Source: Salinimicrobium profundisediminis
Lineage (GTDB): Bacteria > Bacteroidota > Bacteroidia > Flavobacteriales > Flavobacteriaceae
Length of the DNA: 64,000 nucleotides
NCBI RefSeq assembly: GCF_026241755.1
Contig: NZ_JAPJDA010000002.1
Span: 1-64,000 of the forward strand
Direction of reading: 5' to 3'
Of this stretch, positions 1 to 7,628 are shown in pieces. A program made the position numbers and the translations under genes. Within the stretch, counting starts at the first letter, position 1. Each line of letters opens with the position of its first letter. Under the pieces are notes generated by a model. That model was not told where the DNA came from. It saw nothing but the letters and a program-made list of their open reading frames with translations, and made no database searches.

Positions 1-80
1 AATTGGAACTCAAACCAGAGGATCTGGGGTTTTCACCAACTTTAGTTCCAACCAACTAATTTGACGTTAGTCAGAATATT

Positions 81-119
81 AAAAGGCCTCACAAGTTTTG
101 AAAACCTGTGAGGCCTTTT
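81..119. terminator. Rho-independent terminator-like hairpin
   Basis: A 13-bp perfect stem (AAAAGGCCTCACA paired with its complement at 107-119) encloses a short loop and has T-rich sequence on both sides. It lies beyond the 3' end of the dipeptidase gene and is symmetrical enough to stop transcription from either side. Confidence 0.6.
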
Positions 120-130
120 GTATTGTATTC

Positions 131-163
131 AAACCTAACAGGTCTTTGAGACCTGTTAGGTTT
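131..163. repeat. 14-bp-stem intergenic hairpin
   Basis: AAACCTAACAGGTC (131-144) pairs perfectly with 150-163 around a 5-nt loop. It sits in tandem with the hairpin at 81-119, just before the dipeptidase stop codon on the minus strand. It could be a second terminator. Similar CCTAACAGG hairpins are common between genes in this group of bacteria, which is family knowledge and was not searched here. Confidence 0.55.
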
Positions 164-210
164 TATATATTCCGTTTGGTGCAGATTTGCAATCCGTCCC
201 CTGTATTCTG

Positions 211-1608
211 CTACTTCTCTGCCTGCTTCAGTTTAGTGAAGTGCTTATAGAAGTACGGAATGGTTTCAATTCCCTTAAGATAATTCCAGATTCCGAAGTG
301 TTCATTCGGGGAATGGATCGCATCGGTATCCAGTCCGAAGCCCATCAGAATAGTCTTACTTTTCAGTTCTTTCTCAAACAGGGCAACTATGGGAATACTT
401 CCACCGCTGTGCTGCGGGATTGGATCTTTTCCGAAGACTTCGGCATAAGCATCATTGGCAGCCTGATATTCGAGTGTGTCTATTGGAGTAACATAGGCCT
501 GCCCGCCGTGATGAGTAGTCACTTTTACCTTTACACTTTTTGGCGCGAGGCTCTCAAAATGTTTGGTAAACAATTGACTTATATTTTTCCAGTCCTGATC
601 ACTTACCAGACGCATAGAAATTTTAGCATAGGCTTTTGATGGCAATACTGTTTTTGCACCTTCACCGGTGTAGCCTCCCCAAATTCCGTTCACATCTAGT
701 GTAGGTCGAATAGAAGCCCGTTCCAGGGTGCTGAAACCTTCTTCTCCATGAACATCTTCAATATTGAGTTTCTTCTTGTAAGCTTCAAGATCAAAAGGAG
801 CCTCGGCCATTTTTCCCCTTTCAGCTTCGCTGTACTCCTTTACATTGTCATAAAATCCCGGAACGGTGATCCTGTTGTTCTCATCCTGTAGAGAAGCGAT
901 CATTTTTGAAAGCACATTAATGGGGTTTGCTACCGCTCCCCCGTATAGTCCGCTGTGAAGGTCGCGGTTGGGCCCGGTCACTTCCACTTCCATATAGCTG
1001 AGGCCGCGGAGGCCTGTGGTGATAGATGGTACATCTTTGGCAATCATCCCGGTATCACTGATAAGGATCACATCGTTCTGCAGTTTTTCCCTGTTCTTCT
1101 CAATGAACCAGCCAAGGTTTTCACTACCCACTTCTTCTTCCCCTTCAATCATGAACTTCACATTGCAGGGAAGTTTATCATTTTTGGTCATGTATTCCAA
1201 TGCCTTTACGTGCATGTACATCTGGCCTTTATCGTCACATGCTCCCCTGGCAAAAATGGCACCTTCGGGATGAATTTCTGTGTTTTTTATCACCGGCTCA
1301 AACGGCGGACTCTCCCATAGTTCAACAGGATCTGGCGGCTGGACGTCGTAATGACCATACACGAGCACTGTGGGCAGGTTCTTATCAATGATCTTTTCTC
1401 CAAAAACAACGGGATGACCGGGAGTTTCATGGATTTCGGCCACATCGCAACCAGCGTCTAGCAGGCTTTGTTTAACAGCTTCGGCAGTTTTTAGTAGATC
1501 TTTCTTGTATTTGGAATCGGCACTAATGGAAGGGATTTTTAGCAGCTCCACGAGTTCGTCAATGAACCGCTGTTTATTCGCTTCCACATATTTTTTAATG
1601 TCTTGCAT
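211..1608 (-). CDS. M20 family dipeptidase (zinc metallopeptidase)
   Basis: A 465-residue cytosolic peptidase of the M20/M28 co-catalytic zinc superfamily, expected to hydrolyse dipeptides. The metal ligands are visible in order: H86 and D88 in YGHYDVQ, D125/D126 in ACDDKG, and the catalytic/ligand glutamates E157-E159 in EGEEEVGS. The dimerisation (lid) domain lies in the middle and a late His (GGSIPIV...HSPNEH) completes the site. The open frame extends 27 codons upstream, but that part is hydrophobic filler that reads through an inverted repeat, so the ATG at 1608 (MQDIKKYVEA) is preferred. There is no signal peptide. It stands alone, with no operon partner. Confidence 0.93.
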   Translation of the reverse strand: MQDIKKYVEANKQRFIDELVELLKIPSISADSKYKKDLLKTAEAVKQSLLDAGCDVAEIHETPGHPVVFGEKIIDKNLPTVLVYGHYDVQPPDPVELWESPPFEPVIKNTEIHPEGAIFARGACDDKGQMYMHVKALEYMTKNDKLPCNVKFMIEGEEEVGSENLGWFIEKNREKLQNDVILISDTGMIAKDVPSITTGLRGLSYMEVEVTGPNRDLHSGLYGGAVANPINVLSKMIASLQDENNRITVPGFYDNVKEYSEAERGKMAEAPFDLEAYKKKLNIEDVHGEEGFSTLERASIRPTLDVNGIWGGYTGEGAKTVLPSKAYAKISMRLVSDQDWKNISQLFTKHFESLAPKSVKVKVTTHHGGQAYVTPIDTLEYQAANDAYAEVFGKDPIPQHSGGSIPIVALFEKELKSKTILMGFGLDTDAIHSPNEHFGIWNYLKGIETIPYFYKHFTKLKQAEK

Positions 1609-1642
1609 GTGTATAATTTTGGTAAAGAGTAAAGGTAAAAAA

Positions 1643-1715
1643 TAGTATTGAGTAATTAGTACTGAGTAGTTAGCGGGAAGACATCTCAATACTCAGTACT
1701 AATTACTCAATACTA
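1643..1715. repeat. 26-bp perfect inverted repeat
   Basis: Positions 1643-1668 are the exact reverse complement of 1690-1715, with a 21-nt spacer. The arms are built from near-repeats of AGTATTGAGTA / AGTACTGAGTA. The structure lies immediately upstream of the dipeptidase start on the minus strand, so it would fall in that gene's leader or promoter region. Confidence 0.8.
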
Positions 1716-1720
1716 AATAA

Positions 1721-1749
1721 AAAAAATTCTCCCTAACGGAGAATTTTTT
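1721..1749. terminator. Bidirectional terminator-like hairpin
   Basis: AAAAAATTCTCC pairs with GGAGAATTTTTT around CTAAC, giving a T-run on either strand. It separates the dipeptidase leader from the tRNA-Leu promoter. Confidence 0.6.
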
Positions 1750-1792
1750 TTATTTTTCCATTTGCAGATTCAAACTTATGCTTATATTTGCA

Positions 1793-1800
1793 TCCGCTTA
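1793..1800 (+). promoter_or_regulatory. Bacteroidota-type -7 promoter element for tRNA-Leu
   Basis: TATATTTG matches TAnnTTTG, the -7 motif of the Bacteroidota primary sigma factor. It lies about 30 bp upstream of the tRNA 5' end. Confidence 0.55.
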
Positions 1801-1829
1801 CAACAAGCAATCTTATTGAAATTACCAAC

Positions 1830-1911
1830 GCGGGCGTGGTGGAATTGGTAGACACGCTAGACTTAGGATCTAGTGCCGCAAGGTGTGAAGGTTCGAGTCC
1901 TTTCGCCCGCA
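1830..1911 (+). tRNA. tRNA-Leu (anticodon UAG)
   Basis: Acceptor arms GCGGGCG (1830-1836) and CGCCCGC (1904-1910) pair perfectly, with discriminator A at 1911. The D-arm, an anticodon loop CTTAGGA giving anticodon UAG, a long class II variable arm and GGTTCGAGTCC in the T-arm are all present. CCA is not encoded. Confidence 0.96.
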
Positions 1912-1920
1912 CAGACTGAG

Positions 1921-1950
1921 AAAAGCCGACTTTAACGAGTCGGCTTTTTT
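1921..1950 (+). terminator. Terminator after tRNA-Leu
   Basis: AAAAGCCGACT pairs with AGTCGGCTTTT around a short loop and ends in a T6 run, 10 nt after the tRNA. Confidence 0.8.
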
Positions 1951-2094
1951 ATTGCATTGATATTTCGGTAATTGAAAAATACCCAGCTAAACAAGGTTGA
2001 TGTCAACCTCTCTTCTGTCAGCAAATTCTTTTCAGCAAAAAAAAGCTCCGGAAAATTCCGAAGCTAAATTCATAAACCGCATTTCAACATTTCA

Positions 2095-2439
2095 CTAAGC
2101 AACCTGGGAAAGTGCTTTCGGGGTATGGTTGTAGTAGTTTAATGAGCTCTGATAAAAATTCAGGCTTCTTTTGTCATTTTTGAGGCAGGAAGAAAGGAAC
2201 CTGTCCAGGTCCTGGCACTCAAAATTTACTGTAGTGTATTGATGCGGAGCCATAGGAATCTCAGCTTTAATAAGTTGTTGCTTATAATCTATCTCTACAC
2301 GACGGGCCCCAAAATACATTTTAATGATCCCCTTGTGAAGAGAGCTGTATTTATCCATTTCAGTTTCACAAGTAGCACAACTATCGTGTATAAAATTCTT
2401 GAATTGTTCTATGATTTGAGAGGGTTGAAATGATGTCAT
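2095..2439 (-). CDS. Hypothetical protein, 114 aa
   Basis: Not recognised. A soluble, mixed-charge protein with no signal peptide or membrane segment. Cysteines occur at C21 and C24 (DSCATCE, a CxxC), C75 and C85. The centre (IKMYFGARRVEIDYKQQLIKAE) looks like a pair of beta strands. The gene is monocistronic, with about 280 bp of AT-rich non-coding DNA up to the next gene, which is divergent. It is believed to be real because it is isolated, has an ATG start and has no better overlapping frame. Confidence 0.6.
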   Translation of the reverse strand: MTSFQPSQIIEQFKNFIHDSCATCETEMDKYSSLHKGIIKMYFGARRVEIDYKQQLIKAEIPMAPHQYTTVNFECQDLDRFLSSCLKNDKRSLNFYQSSLNYYNHTPKALSQVA

Positions 2440-2718
2440 ATGGCTGATTATATTTTAGTTAGTTTTCTTCTTACAGGGCCTAAATTAAGACTTGAAGTGT
2501 TAAAAATGTTCTAATAAAATGTTGATTAATAAAGAATTAACAGCGAAGTAACATTCCCGAACCAAAGTTGTGAAGAATTAAGAAAATGTAAGTGGAATCT
2601 TACAGCAAAATCTTAACAATTGTACCCGCTTTTTAAGATGGTAAAACATAGTCTGTTTTCTCCTGAAGTAGTGTTAACAGGTGTTTGAAGGAAAAATACT
2701 ATCTTAAACAAAAAAAGC

Positions 2719-4188
2719 GTGAGCAAGAAAAAAACAATTATCTGGATCGGTGCGGGTGTGGCAGGGATTATTCTTCTGCTGTTTCTGGCAAATCTATACG
2801 TAAAGAACAGCATTGAGCAGCAGCTTGATGAGAAACTGCAGGCTTCGGGTTACAACGATCTTTCAGTAAATATCTTTCTTAATAGGTTCAGCGTAGAGAA
2901 CCTGAAGCTGGATGAACGCAGGTTTGCGGGGAGCATTGATAAAGTTAAAGTAAACGGACTTTCGTACACCGAATATTTATTCAATAACAATATCGAGGTA
3001 GATGAATTTGAGATCATCTCCCCCTCGCTTACCTTCTTTCCTAAAGATACTTCTGCAAAGAAATCTTCGGCGCAACAGCAGGTACATGTAAAGAATCTAC
3101 GGGTCAAAAATGGCAGTTTTAGTAAACAACCTTCCGATACTGCTGCGGCTACTATGTATGCTCATATCCCAACTGCCCGGGTTGAAGATATTAAATCGGG
3201 AATGCAGCTCTCGGGTCTCAAAAATTATCAGCTTGAACTCGATACACTTTATCTGAGGATGAATCCAGAGCACTACATTGATGTGGGAAGTGTTTCAGCA
3301 CAGAATGGGCAGATAGATATTTCCGATTTTAAGATCCGTTCCCTCTTTACCCGCGAAGAATTTGTGCAAAGGATCCCTTACGAAAAAGACTACGTGAGGC
3401 TTGATGTAGAAAAGATCACGCTCGACAGTCTTAATTTTGAGATGCGGAATGACTCTTTGTACCTTCGAAATCCAAAAATGACCGTGGCCCGGGCTCAGCT
3501 TGATATTTACAGGAACAAACTGGTAGCCGATTATCCAAATGAGAAGCCGCTTTACAGTAAGATGTTGCGGGAGGCACCTATTTTTCTCAATTTTGAGAAG
3601 GTAGAGGTGAAAAACAGCGAAATTGTGTATGAAGAGCAGGTAGAGGGCGCAGAGAAGCCCGCTATAGTCCGCTTTGCTGCTGTTAATGGCGAAATAAATG
3701 ATCTCCACAACCTAAAGGAGCTCGATACTCAACCCAAAATAACTGCCAATGCCGATTTTATGCAAGGCACCCCTGTCAGTATTGACTGGACCTTCCCTGT
3801 TTTTAATCCTCAGGACAAATTTCAGATCTCAGGCAACTTTGGCACCCTCGAAGGTGAGGCCCTGGACCCTTTTCTTATTCCTTCCCTCAATGCCCGTGCC
3901 CGTGGAACGGTAAATAGCGTCTACTTTAATTTCTACGGAAATGACGATGTGCTGCAAGGCGATTTCAGAATGGAATATGACGAATTTAAAGTGGAACTGG
4001 TTAATAAAGAGAAGGAGAAAAAAGGCTTTTTAAGTGCTATTGCCAACCTCTTTGTAGATAACGAACAGGAACCCGATGAAGGCGGCGGCCAGGATGTGCG
4101 GGTAGAGCGTACCAAAAACAAGTCTTTCTGGAACTACGCCTGGAAAGGCCTGCGTGAAGGCTTGCTCGATGCCGTGGGACAACTTTAA
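2719..4188 (+). CDS. Membrane-anchored AsmA/DUF748-like protein
   Basis: A 489-residue protein with a GTG start. Residues 6-27 form one N-terminal membrane anchor and the rest would be periplasmic. The anchor followed by 'NSIEQQLDEKL...' and repeated beta-rich segments resembles the AsmA/DUF748/TamB superfamily, whose members form long hydrophobic grooves between the inner and outer membranes; this is family knowledge. The C-terminal part (from about residue 420) is lysine/glutamate rich and ends in an amphipathic WNYAWKGLREGLLDAV helix. No enzyme motif is visible. The gene stands alone. Confidence 0.6.
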   Translation: MSKKKTIIWIGAGVAGIILLLFLANLYVKNSIEQQLDEKLQASGYNDLSVNIFLNRFSVENLKLDERRFAGSIDKVKVNGLSYTEYLFNNNIEVDEFEIISPSLTFFPKDTSAKKSSAQQQVHVKNLRVKNGSFSKQPSDTAAATMYAHIPTARVEDIKSGMQLSGLKNYQLELDTLYLRMNPEHYIDVGSVSAQNGQIDISDFKIRSLFTREEFVQRIPYEKDYVRLDVEKITLDSLNFEMRNDSLYLRNPKMTVARAQLDIYRNKLVADYPNEKPLYSKMLREAPIFLNFEKVEVKNSEIVYEEQVEGAEKPAIVRFAAVNGEINDLHNLKELDTQPKITANADFMQGTPVSIDWTFPVFNPQDKFQISGNFGTLEGEALDPFLIPSLNARARGTVNSVYFNFYGNDDVLQGDFRMEYDEFKVELVNKEKEKKGFLSAIANLFVDNEQEPDEGGGQDVRVERTKNKSFWNYAWKGLREGLLDAVGQL

Positions 4189-4251
4189 AAGGTTTAAGGT
4201 CTAAGGTTTAATGTTCAAGGTTTAAGCGGAATTTCTTTCAGAAAAAAGCTT

Positions 4252-4270
4252 TTAGAAATGCCATTTTTGA
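4252..4270 (+). repeat. 19-bp dispersed palindrome, copy 1 (imperfect)
   Basis: TTAGAAATG-C-CATTTTTGA, 63 bp after the upstream stop codon. The left arm has two mismatches to the consensus TCAAAAATG. It is followed by GAGGTAAG, an extension shared with copies 2 and 3. Confidence 0.7.
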
Positions 4271-4360
4271 GAGGTAAGTTGCATTAATCCTTATTCTGAA
4301 GTTGTTTGAGTGAATGATCAATGAATAATAAACAGATCTACAATTTGCAGTTCCCCGTCA

Positions 4361-4412
4361 GTTCGAGTGTTTTTCGCCATGCGGGAGCATGGTGAAAAAT
4401 GTATCGAGAACC
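4361..4412. repeat. Intergenic inverted repeat
   Basis: TTTTTCGCCATGC pairs with GCATGGTGAAAAA (one mismatch) around GGGA, with GTTCGAG and CGAGAAC at the outer ends. The shape is that of a dispersed non-coding hairpin repeat. No further copy was seen in this window. Confidence 0.55.
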
Positions 4413-4522
4413 GGGTAAATCTTTGACTGCAATAGCAAGGGTAGATTTGTATCAAGAACAGTGGCTAAGTGGACGGCTTTCTTCCCGATACGATTTCCCG
4501 TCGCTCCAGCTCATAAAAATCA

Positions 4523-4541
4523 CCTGCCTGTATCAGGCAGG
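4523..4541. repeat. Perfect hairpin CCTGCCTG-TAT-CAGGCAGG
   Basis: An 8-bp perfect stem with a 3-nt loop in non-coding DNA. It lacks the T-run of a terminator. Confidence 0.6.
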
Positions 4542-4682
4542 CTCGAAGTCACGCCCATGAGAAAAACATGGTTAGGCAATTTAAAAAAGGTGGTGGTGGA
4601 TTTTCATCTCAAACTCAAGCCCTGGTTCCAAATTCTTGCAGCGAAGCGATCCAATTTTTTAATTACGCGGAATAATTCCTAT

Positions 4683-4706
4683 AAATAGGATATTTTCCTA
4701 TTTTTG
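4683..4706 (+). promoter_or_regulatory. LexA-like operator overlapping the -7 element
   Basis: AAATAGGA-N5-TCCTATTT (4683-4703) is a perfect 8+8 dyad. Its right arm overlaps TATTTTTG (4699-4706), a perfect TAnnTTTG -7 element 16 nt before the ATG. The core TAGGA-N5-TCCTA is the same as the dyad upstream of the XRE/S24 repressor gene (16623-16637). A bound repressor would therefore block this promoter; this is inference from the two sites. Confidence 0.6.
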
Positions 4707-4721
4707 CTGAAAGTCTTCAGC

Positions 4722-5981
4722 ATGGATTATGAGAGAATAAAAGAGAAGCTAAGTATCCTGGCCGATGCAGCAAAATACGATGTGTCCTGTTCTTCCAGCG
4801 GAAGCAAACGCAAAAACACCACCAATGGCCTGGGAGATTCCTCGGGCATGGGCATTTGCCATTCCTACACCGAAGATGGCCGCTGCGTTTCCCTGCTCAA
4901 GATCCTGCTCACCAACCACTGTATTTTTGACTGCGCCTACTGCGTGACCCGCAAGAGTAATGAGGTAAAACGCGCTGCTTTTAAGGTGCAGGAAGTGGTT
5001 GATCTTACCATTCACTTTTACCGACGCAATTATATTGAAGGTCTTTTCCTGAGTTCCGGAATCTTTAAAGATGCCGATTATACTATGGAACGCCTTATCC
5101 AGGTGGCGAAAAAGCTGCGACTGGAAGAGAATTTCAATGGCTATATCCACCTGAAGTCGATTCCCGGTGGCAGCGACGAACTCATGCGCGAAGCCGGACT
5201 CTATGCCGATCGGCTGAGCGTCAACATCGAGATCCCCACCAAAAGCGGACTCAAGCTCCTGGCACCCGACAAAAAGCATGAAGATTTCATGAAGCCGATG
5301 GAAAAGGTGAAAAATGAGATCATCCAGTACAAACAGGAAAGCCGGCTTATAAAAAGCACCCCAAAATATGCCCCGGCGGGACAAAGCACGCAGATGATCA
5401 TAGGCGCCTCGGGCGAAAGCGATCGCGACATCATGTATTCGGCCAACTTTTTTTATAAGAAGTACAACATGAAGCGGGTTTATTATTCGGGATACGTGCC
5501 GGTGGCTGAAGATCCGCGGTTGCCGGCTTTGAATTCTCAGGTGCCGCTGTTGCGGGAGAACCGGCTGTACCAGACCGACTGGCTGCTGCGCTTCTACGGC
5601 TTTGATATTCGGGAGCTGCTGAATGAGCAGCACCTCAATCTCGACCTCGAAGTAGATCCAAAACTCAGTTGGGCGCTGCGAAACCGGCATTTGTTTCCGG
5701 TGAATATCAATCGGGTAGAAAAGCAATTGCTTTTGCGCATTCCCGGTATCGGATTAAAATCGGTCAACAAGATCCTGCAGGCGAGGAAATTCCGGAAACT
5801 CAATTGGGAACACTTGAAGAATATCGGGATCGCCATGAACCGGGCGAAACATTTCATCACCTGCGACTCCCGCGAATTTGAAGTGAAAGAACCTTCCAGC
5901 GAGTATCTCAAAAATGTCATTTTAAAAACCTCTTCCGGAAAGTTCAGGAAGGAGATCGGAACCCAGTTAAGCCTTTTTTAG
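4722..5981 (+). CDS. Putative DNA modification/repair radical SAM protein (TIGR03916 type)
   Basis: A 419-residue protein. C67, C71 and C74 form the radical-SAM CxxxCxxC motif in NHCIFDCAYC. A C-terminal helix-hairpin-helix DNA-binding motif (PGIG at 341-344) follows. This architecture, directly linked to the next gene, is the radical SAM member of the poorly characterised DNA-repair pair TIGR03916/TIGR03915. The ATG at 4722 is chosen over an in-frame TTG at 4704, which lies inside the -7 element. The next gene starts at the base after the stop codon, so the two are probably translationally coupled. The operator suggests LexA-type, damage-responsive control (inference). Confidence 0.85.
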   Translation: MDYERIKEKLSILADAAKYDVSCSSSGSKRKNTTNGLGDSSGMGICHSYTEDGRCVSLLKILLTNHCIFDCAYCVTRKSNEVKRAAFKVQEVVDLTIHFYRRNYIEGLFLSSGIFKDADYTMERLIQVAKKLRLEENFNGYIHLKSIPGGSDELMREAGLYADRLSVNIEIPTKSGLKLLAPDKKHEDFMKPMEKVKNEIIQYKQESRLIKSTPKYAPAGQSTQMIIGASGESDRDIMYSANFFYKKYNMKRVYYSGYVPVAEDPRLPALNSQVPLLRENRLYQTDWLLRFYGFDIRELLNEQHLNLDLEVDPKLSWALRNRHLFPVNINRVEKQLLLRIPGIGLKSVNKILQARKFRKLNWEHLKNIGIAMNRAKHFITCDSREFEVKEPSSEYLKNVILKTSSGKFRKEIGTQLSLF

Positions 5982-6764
5982 ATGGAACAGCAGGCAGTAC
6001 TTACTTATGACGGCACGCTGGAAGGTTTTCTTTGCTGCGTGTTCACCGCCTACGAAGAAAAGCTGAAAGTTGTGGATGTAAAACCGCCGGGAGCGCAGCC
6101 GGGCCAACAACTATTTTCAGAATCAAAGGAGGTGATCACAGAGCCTGAAAAGGCCAAACGCGTATGGAGGTCCATGAAGAAAAAAGCTTCTCCCGCCGGG
6201 CTTCGGGACCTAAAATGGGCTTTTCTGAGTGAAATTTCAGGGATGGAAATGCACATGTTCAGTATGATTCGCTATATCCTGGCTGAAAATGTGCCTGTAG
6301 ACCGGGATTTTTCCCATCCTGCAGTGCTGAAAGTGGCGCAGGCAGCTAAGAAAGTCGGCCGGGAGAAACATCGCATGGAAGCTTTTGTGCGATTCAGGCT
6401 GACCAAAGAGCAGGTGTATTTTGCGGCAATAGAACCCGATTTCAACGTGTTGCCGCTAATAAAAAGCCATTTTAAGAACCGGTATGCAGATCAAAAGTGG
6501 ATCATCTATGATCTAAAACGGAATTTCGGCATCGCGTGGGATCTTTCAGAAATAAATTATATCACCCTGGATCTCGATCCCGCCATAGGAATTTCAGGCT
6601 CACCCGAGGCTTTTTTTCACACTTCAGAAATAGCCTTTCAGCAGTTATGGGATCAGTATTTTACCAGCACAAACATCAAAAGCAGGGCAAACTCTAAGTT
6701 GCATGTGCAACACCTCCCAAAGCGGTACTGGAAATACCTCACCGAAAAGAACCTTCAGAAATGA
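5982..6764 (+). CDS. Putative DNA metabolism/repair protein, TIGR03915/DUF4130 family
   Basis: A 260-residue partner of the radical SAM gene. Visible family features are the N-terminal YDGTLEGFLCCVFTAYE segment and the conserved region MEAFVRFRLTKEQVYFAAIEPDFNVLPLIKSHF-like (residues about 128-165), followed by RYADQKWIIYDLKRNFGI. The domain is also found fused to uracil-DNA-glycosylase-like proteins, hence the repair assignment; its reaction is unknown. ATG follows the upstream TAG directly. Its TGA stop lies inside a copy of the dispersed palindrome. Confidence 0.82.
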   Translation: MEQQAVLTYDGTLEGFLCCVFTAYEEKLKVVDVKPPGAQPGQQLFSESKEVITEPEKAKRVWRSMKKKASPAGLRDLKWAFLSEISGMEMHMFSMIRYILAENVPVDRDFSHPAVLKVAQAAKKVGREKHRMEAFVRFRLTKEQVYFAAIEPDFNVLPLIKSHFKNRYADQKWIIYDLKRNFGIAWDLSEINYITLDLDPAIGISGSPEAFFHTSEIAFQQLWDQYFTSTNIKSRANSKLHVQHLPKRYWKYLTEKNLQK

Positions 6765-6773
6765 CATTTTAGA
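6755..6773 (+). repeat. 19-bp dispersed palindrome, copy 2 (degenerate)
   Basis: TCAGAAATG-A-CATTTTAGA spans the stop codon of the preceding gene. GAGGTAAG follows it, as in copy 1. Confidence 0.5.
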
Positions 6774-6891
6774 GAGGTAAGTTTCTTTCTCTGATCATGT
6801 TTATCAATCTGAACAGGTCTTTGTGAATTATTTGCAATTAAGAAGTTTCCCTTCGGTCATTAAGATTTCGATTTTATTCATGTTTGTTCAT

Positions 6892-7283
6892 TTTTTTGCT
6901 TGTCCAAAAAAACGAACCAAAAAAAGGACACTTTTTTGATAGGTGTTTCCAATTTTGCTCCCGCAAAACTAGAACCGTGCTCCCCCGGCTAAATTTTTTC
7001 CAAGGCTTCAAAAATTTTTAACGCCGGGGGAGCACTACACTTACAAAAAAGAATCTCCCCGAGAATAATTGTGGAAAACATGTTACCGGCCTATCGAAAA
7101 TTGATCATGAAATTTGAAGAGAGATGACGTTTAAATCTTATGCTGTTTGAGCGTTCTTTATTATTCTCGTTCTACAATTTCTCCCGCGAGTTCAGAAAAT
7201 TTAGACATCGACCGAAAAATTTAGATCAATTTACGTAAGCCTAGCGTTTTTTGGTTCTTTTTTGGGCAATGCAAAAAAGAACA
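6892..7283. repeat. MITE-like element with inverted ends
   Basis: The left end (6892-6930; GCTTGTCC then A-runs around CGAACC) and the reverse complement of the right end (7244-7283; GCATTGCCC then A-runs around GAACC) align over about 38 bp with few differences. About 390 bp in all, no ORF. Inside is a second hairpin, GTGCTCCCCCGGC (6977-6989) paired perfectly with 7023-7035 across an AT-rich 33-nt loop. No clear target-site duplication was recognised. Transposition by a transposase in trans is possible but not shown. Confidence 0.55.
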
Positions 7284-7521
7284 GAACAATATTCAATTGG
7301 AAAAATTCTTATCCTTTTTTTTCAAAATAACCCGCTGACAATGGTATTTTAGATATGTAGGTCACGAGGTGATTTCTTGTTTAAAATAGAACCTAAAATA
7401 GACGTCATTCTGAATTTATTTCAGAATCACTTAGATCTGGTCTTTGGAAAAAACGTGAACCTGAAACTCCCGAAGCATCGGGACAGGTTGATGCCTGACA
7501 AATCCTTCAGAAAAAATCCTT

Positions 7522-7540
7522 CAGAAAATGCCATTTTAAA
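7522..7540 (+). repeat. 19-bp dispersed palindrome, copy 3 (degenerate)
   Basis: CAGAAAATG-C-CATTTTAAA followed by GAGGTATG, of the same subfamily as copies 1 and 2. It is 29 bp upstream of the hemN Crp/Fnr dyad. Confidence 0.5.
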
Positions 7541-7568
7541 GAGGTATGTAATTCAGACATTTATGACC

Positions 7569-7611
7569 TGATTAAAATCATGTTATAATCAGAGCCAGCC
7601 TTATACTTTTG
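7569..7611 (+). promoter_or_regulatory. hemN promoter with Crp/Fnr dyad
   Basis: The dyad TGA-TTAAAA-TCA (7569-7580) is centred 29.5 bp upstream of the first base of TACTTTTG (7604-7611), a perfect TAnnTTTG -7 element. That places the dyad near -41.5, the class II activator position. Confidence 0.7.
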
Positions 7612-7628
7612 CAACTAAATTAAAAGGT

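Larger units (their letters stand above)
4189..4721. other. Repeat-rich intergenic stretch
   Basis: No credible gene. It holds tandem copies of AAGGTTTAA-like words (4190-4228), one copy of the dispersed 19-bp palindrome (4252), two hairpin repeats (4361 and 4523), and the operator/promoter of the radical-SAM gene at its right end. Confidence 0.7.
6765..7628. other. Large non-coding stretch with a MITE-like element
   Basis: No believable gene. It contains the inverted-repeat element at 6892-7283, a hairpin ATTCTGAA-N5-TTCAGAAT (7407-7427), a small CCCGA/TCGGG hairpin (7469-7482), palindrome copy 3 and the hemN promoter with its Crp/Fnr site. A 64-codon frame at 7377-7571 only reads through these repeats. 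Confidence 0.7.

Noticed and set aside
187-639. 150-codon plus-strand frame
   Set aside because: Antisense to the well-supported M20 dipeptidase and without family resemblance.
4749-5726. 325-codon minus-strand frame
   Set aside because: Complete antisense shadow of the radical SAM gene; composition rich in His/Gln/Leu as expected from a reverse frame.
7377-7571. 64-codon plus-strand frame
   Set aside because: Reads through two hairpin repeats and a palindrome copy; no ribosome-binding site or homology features.
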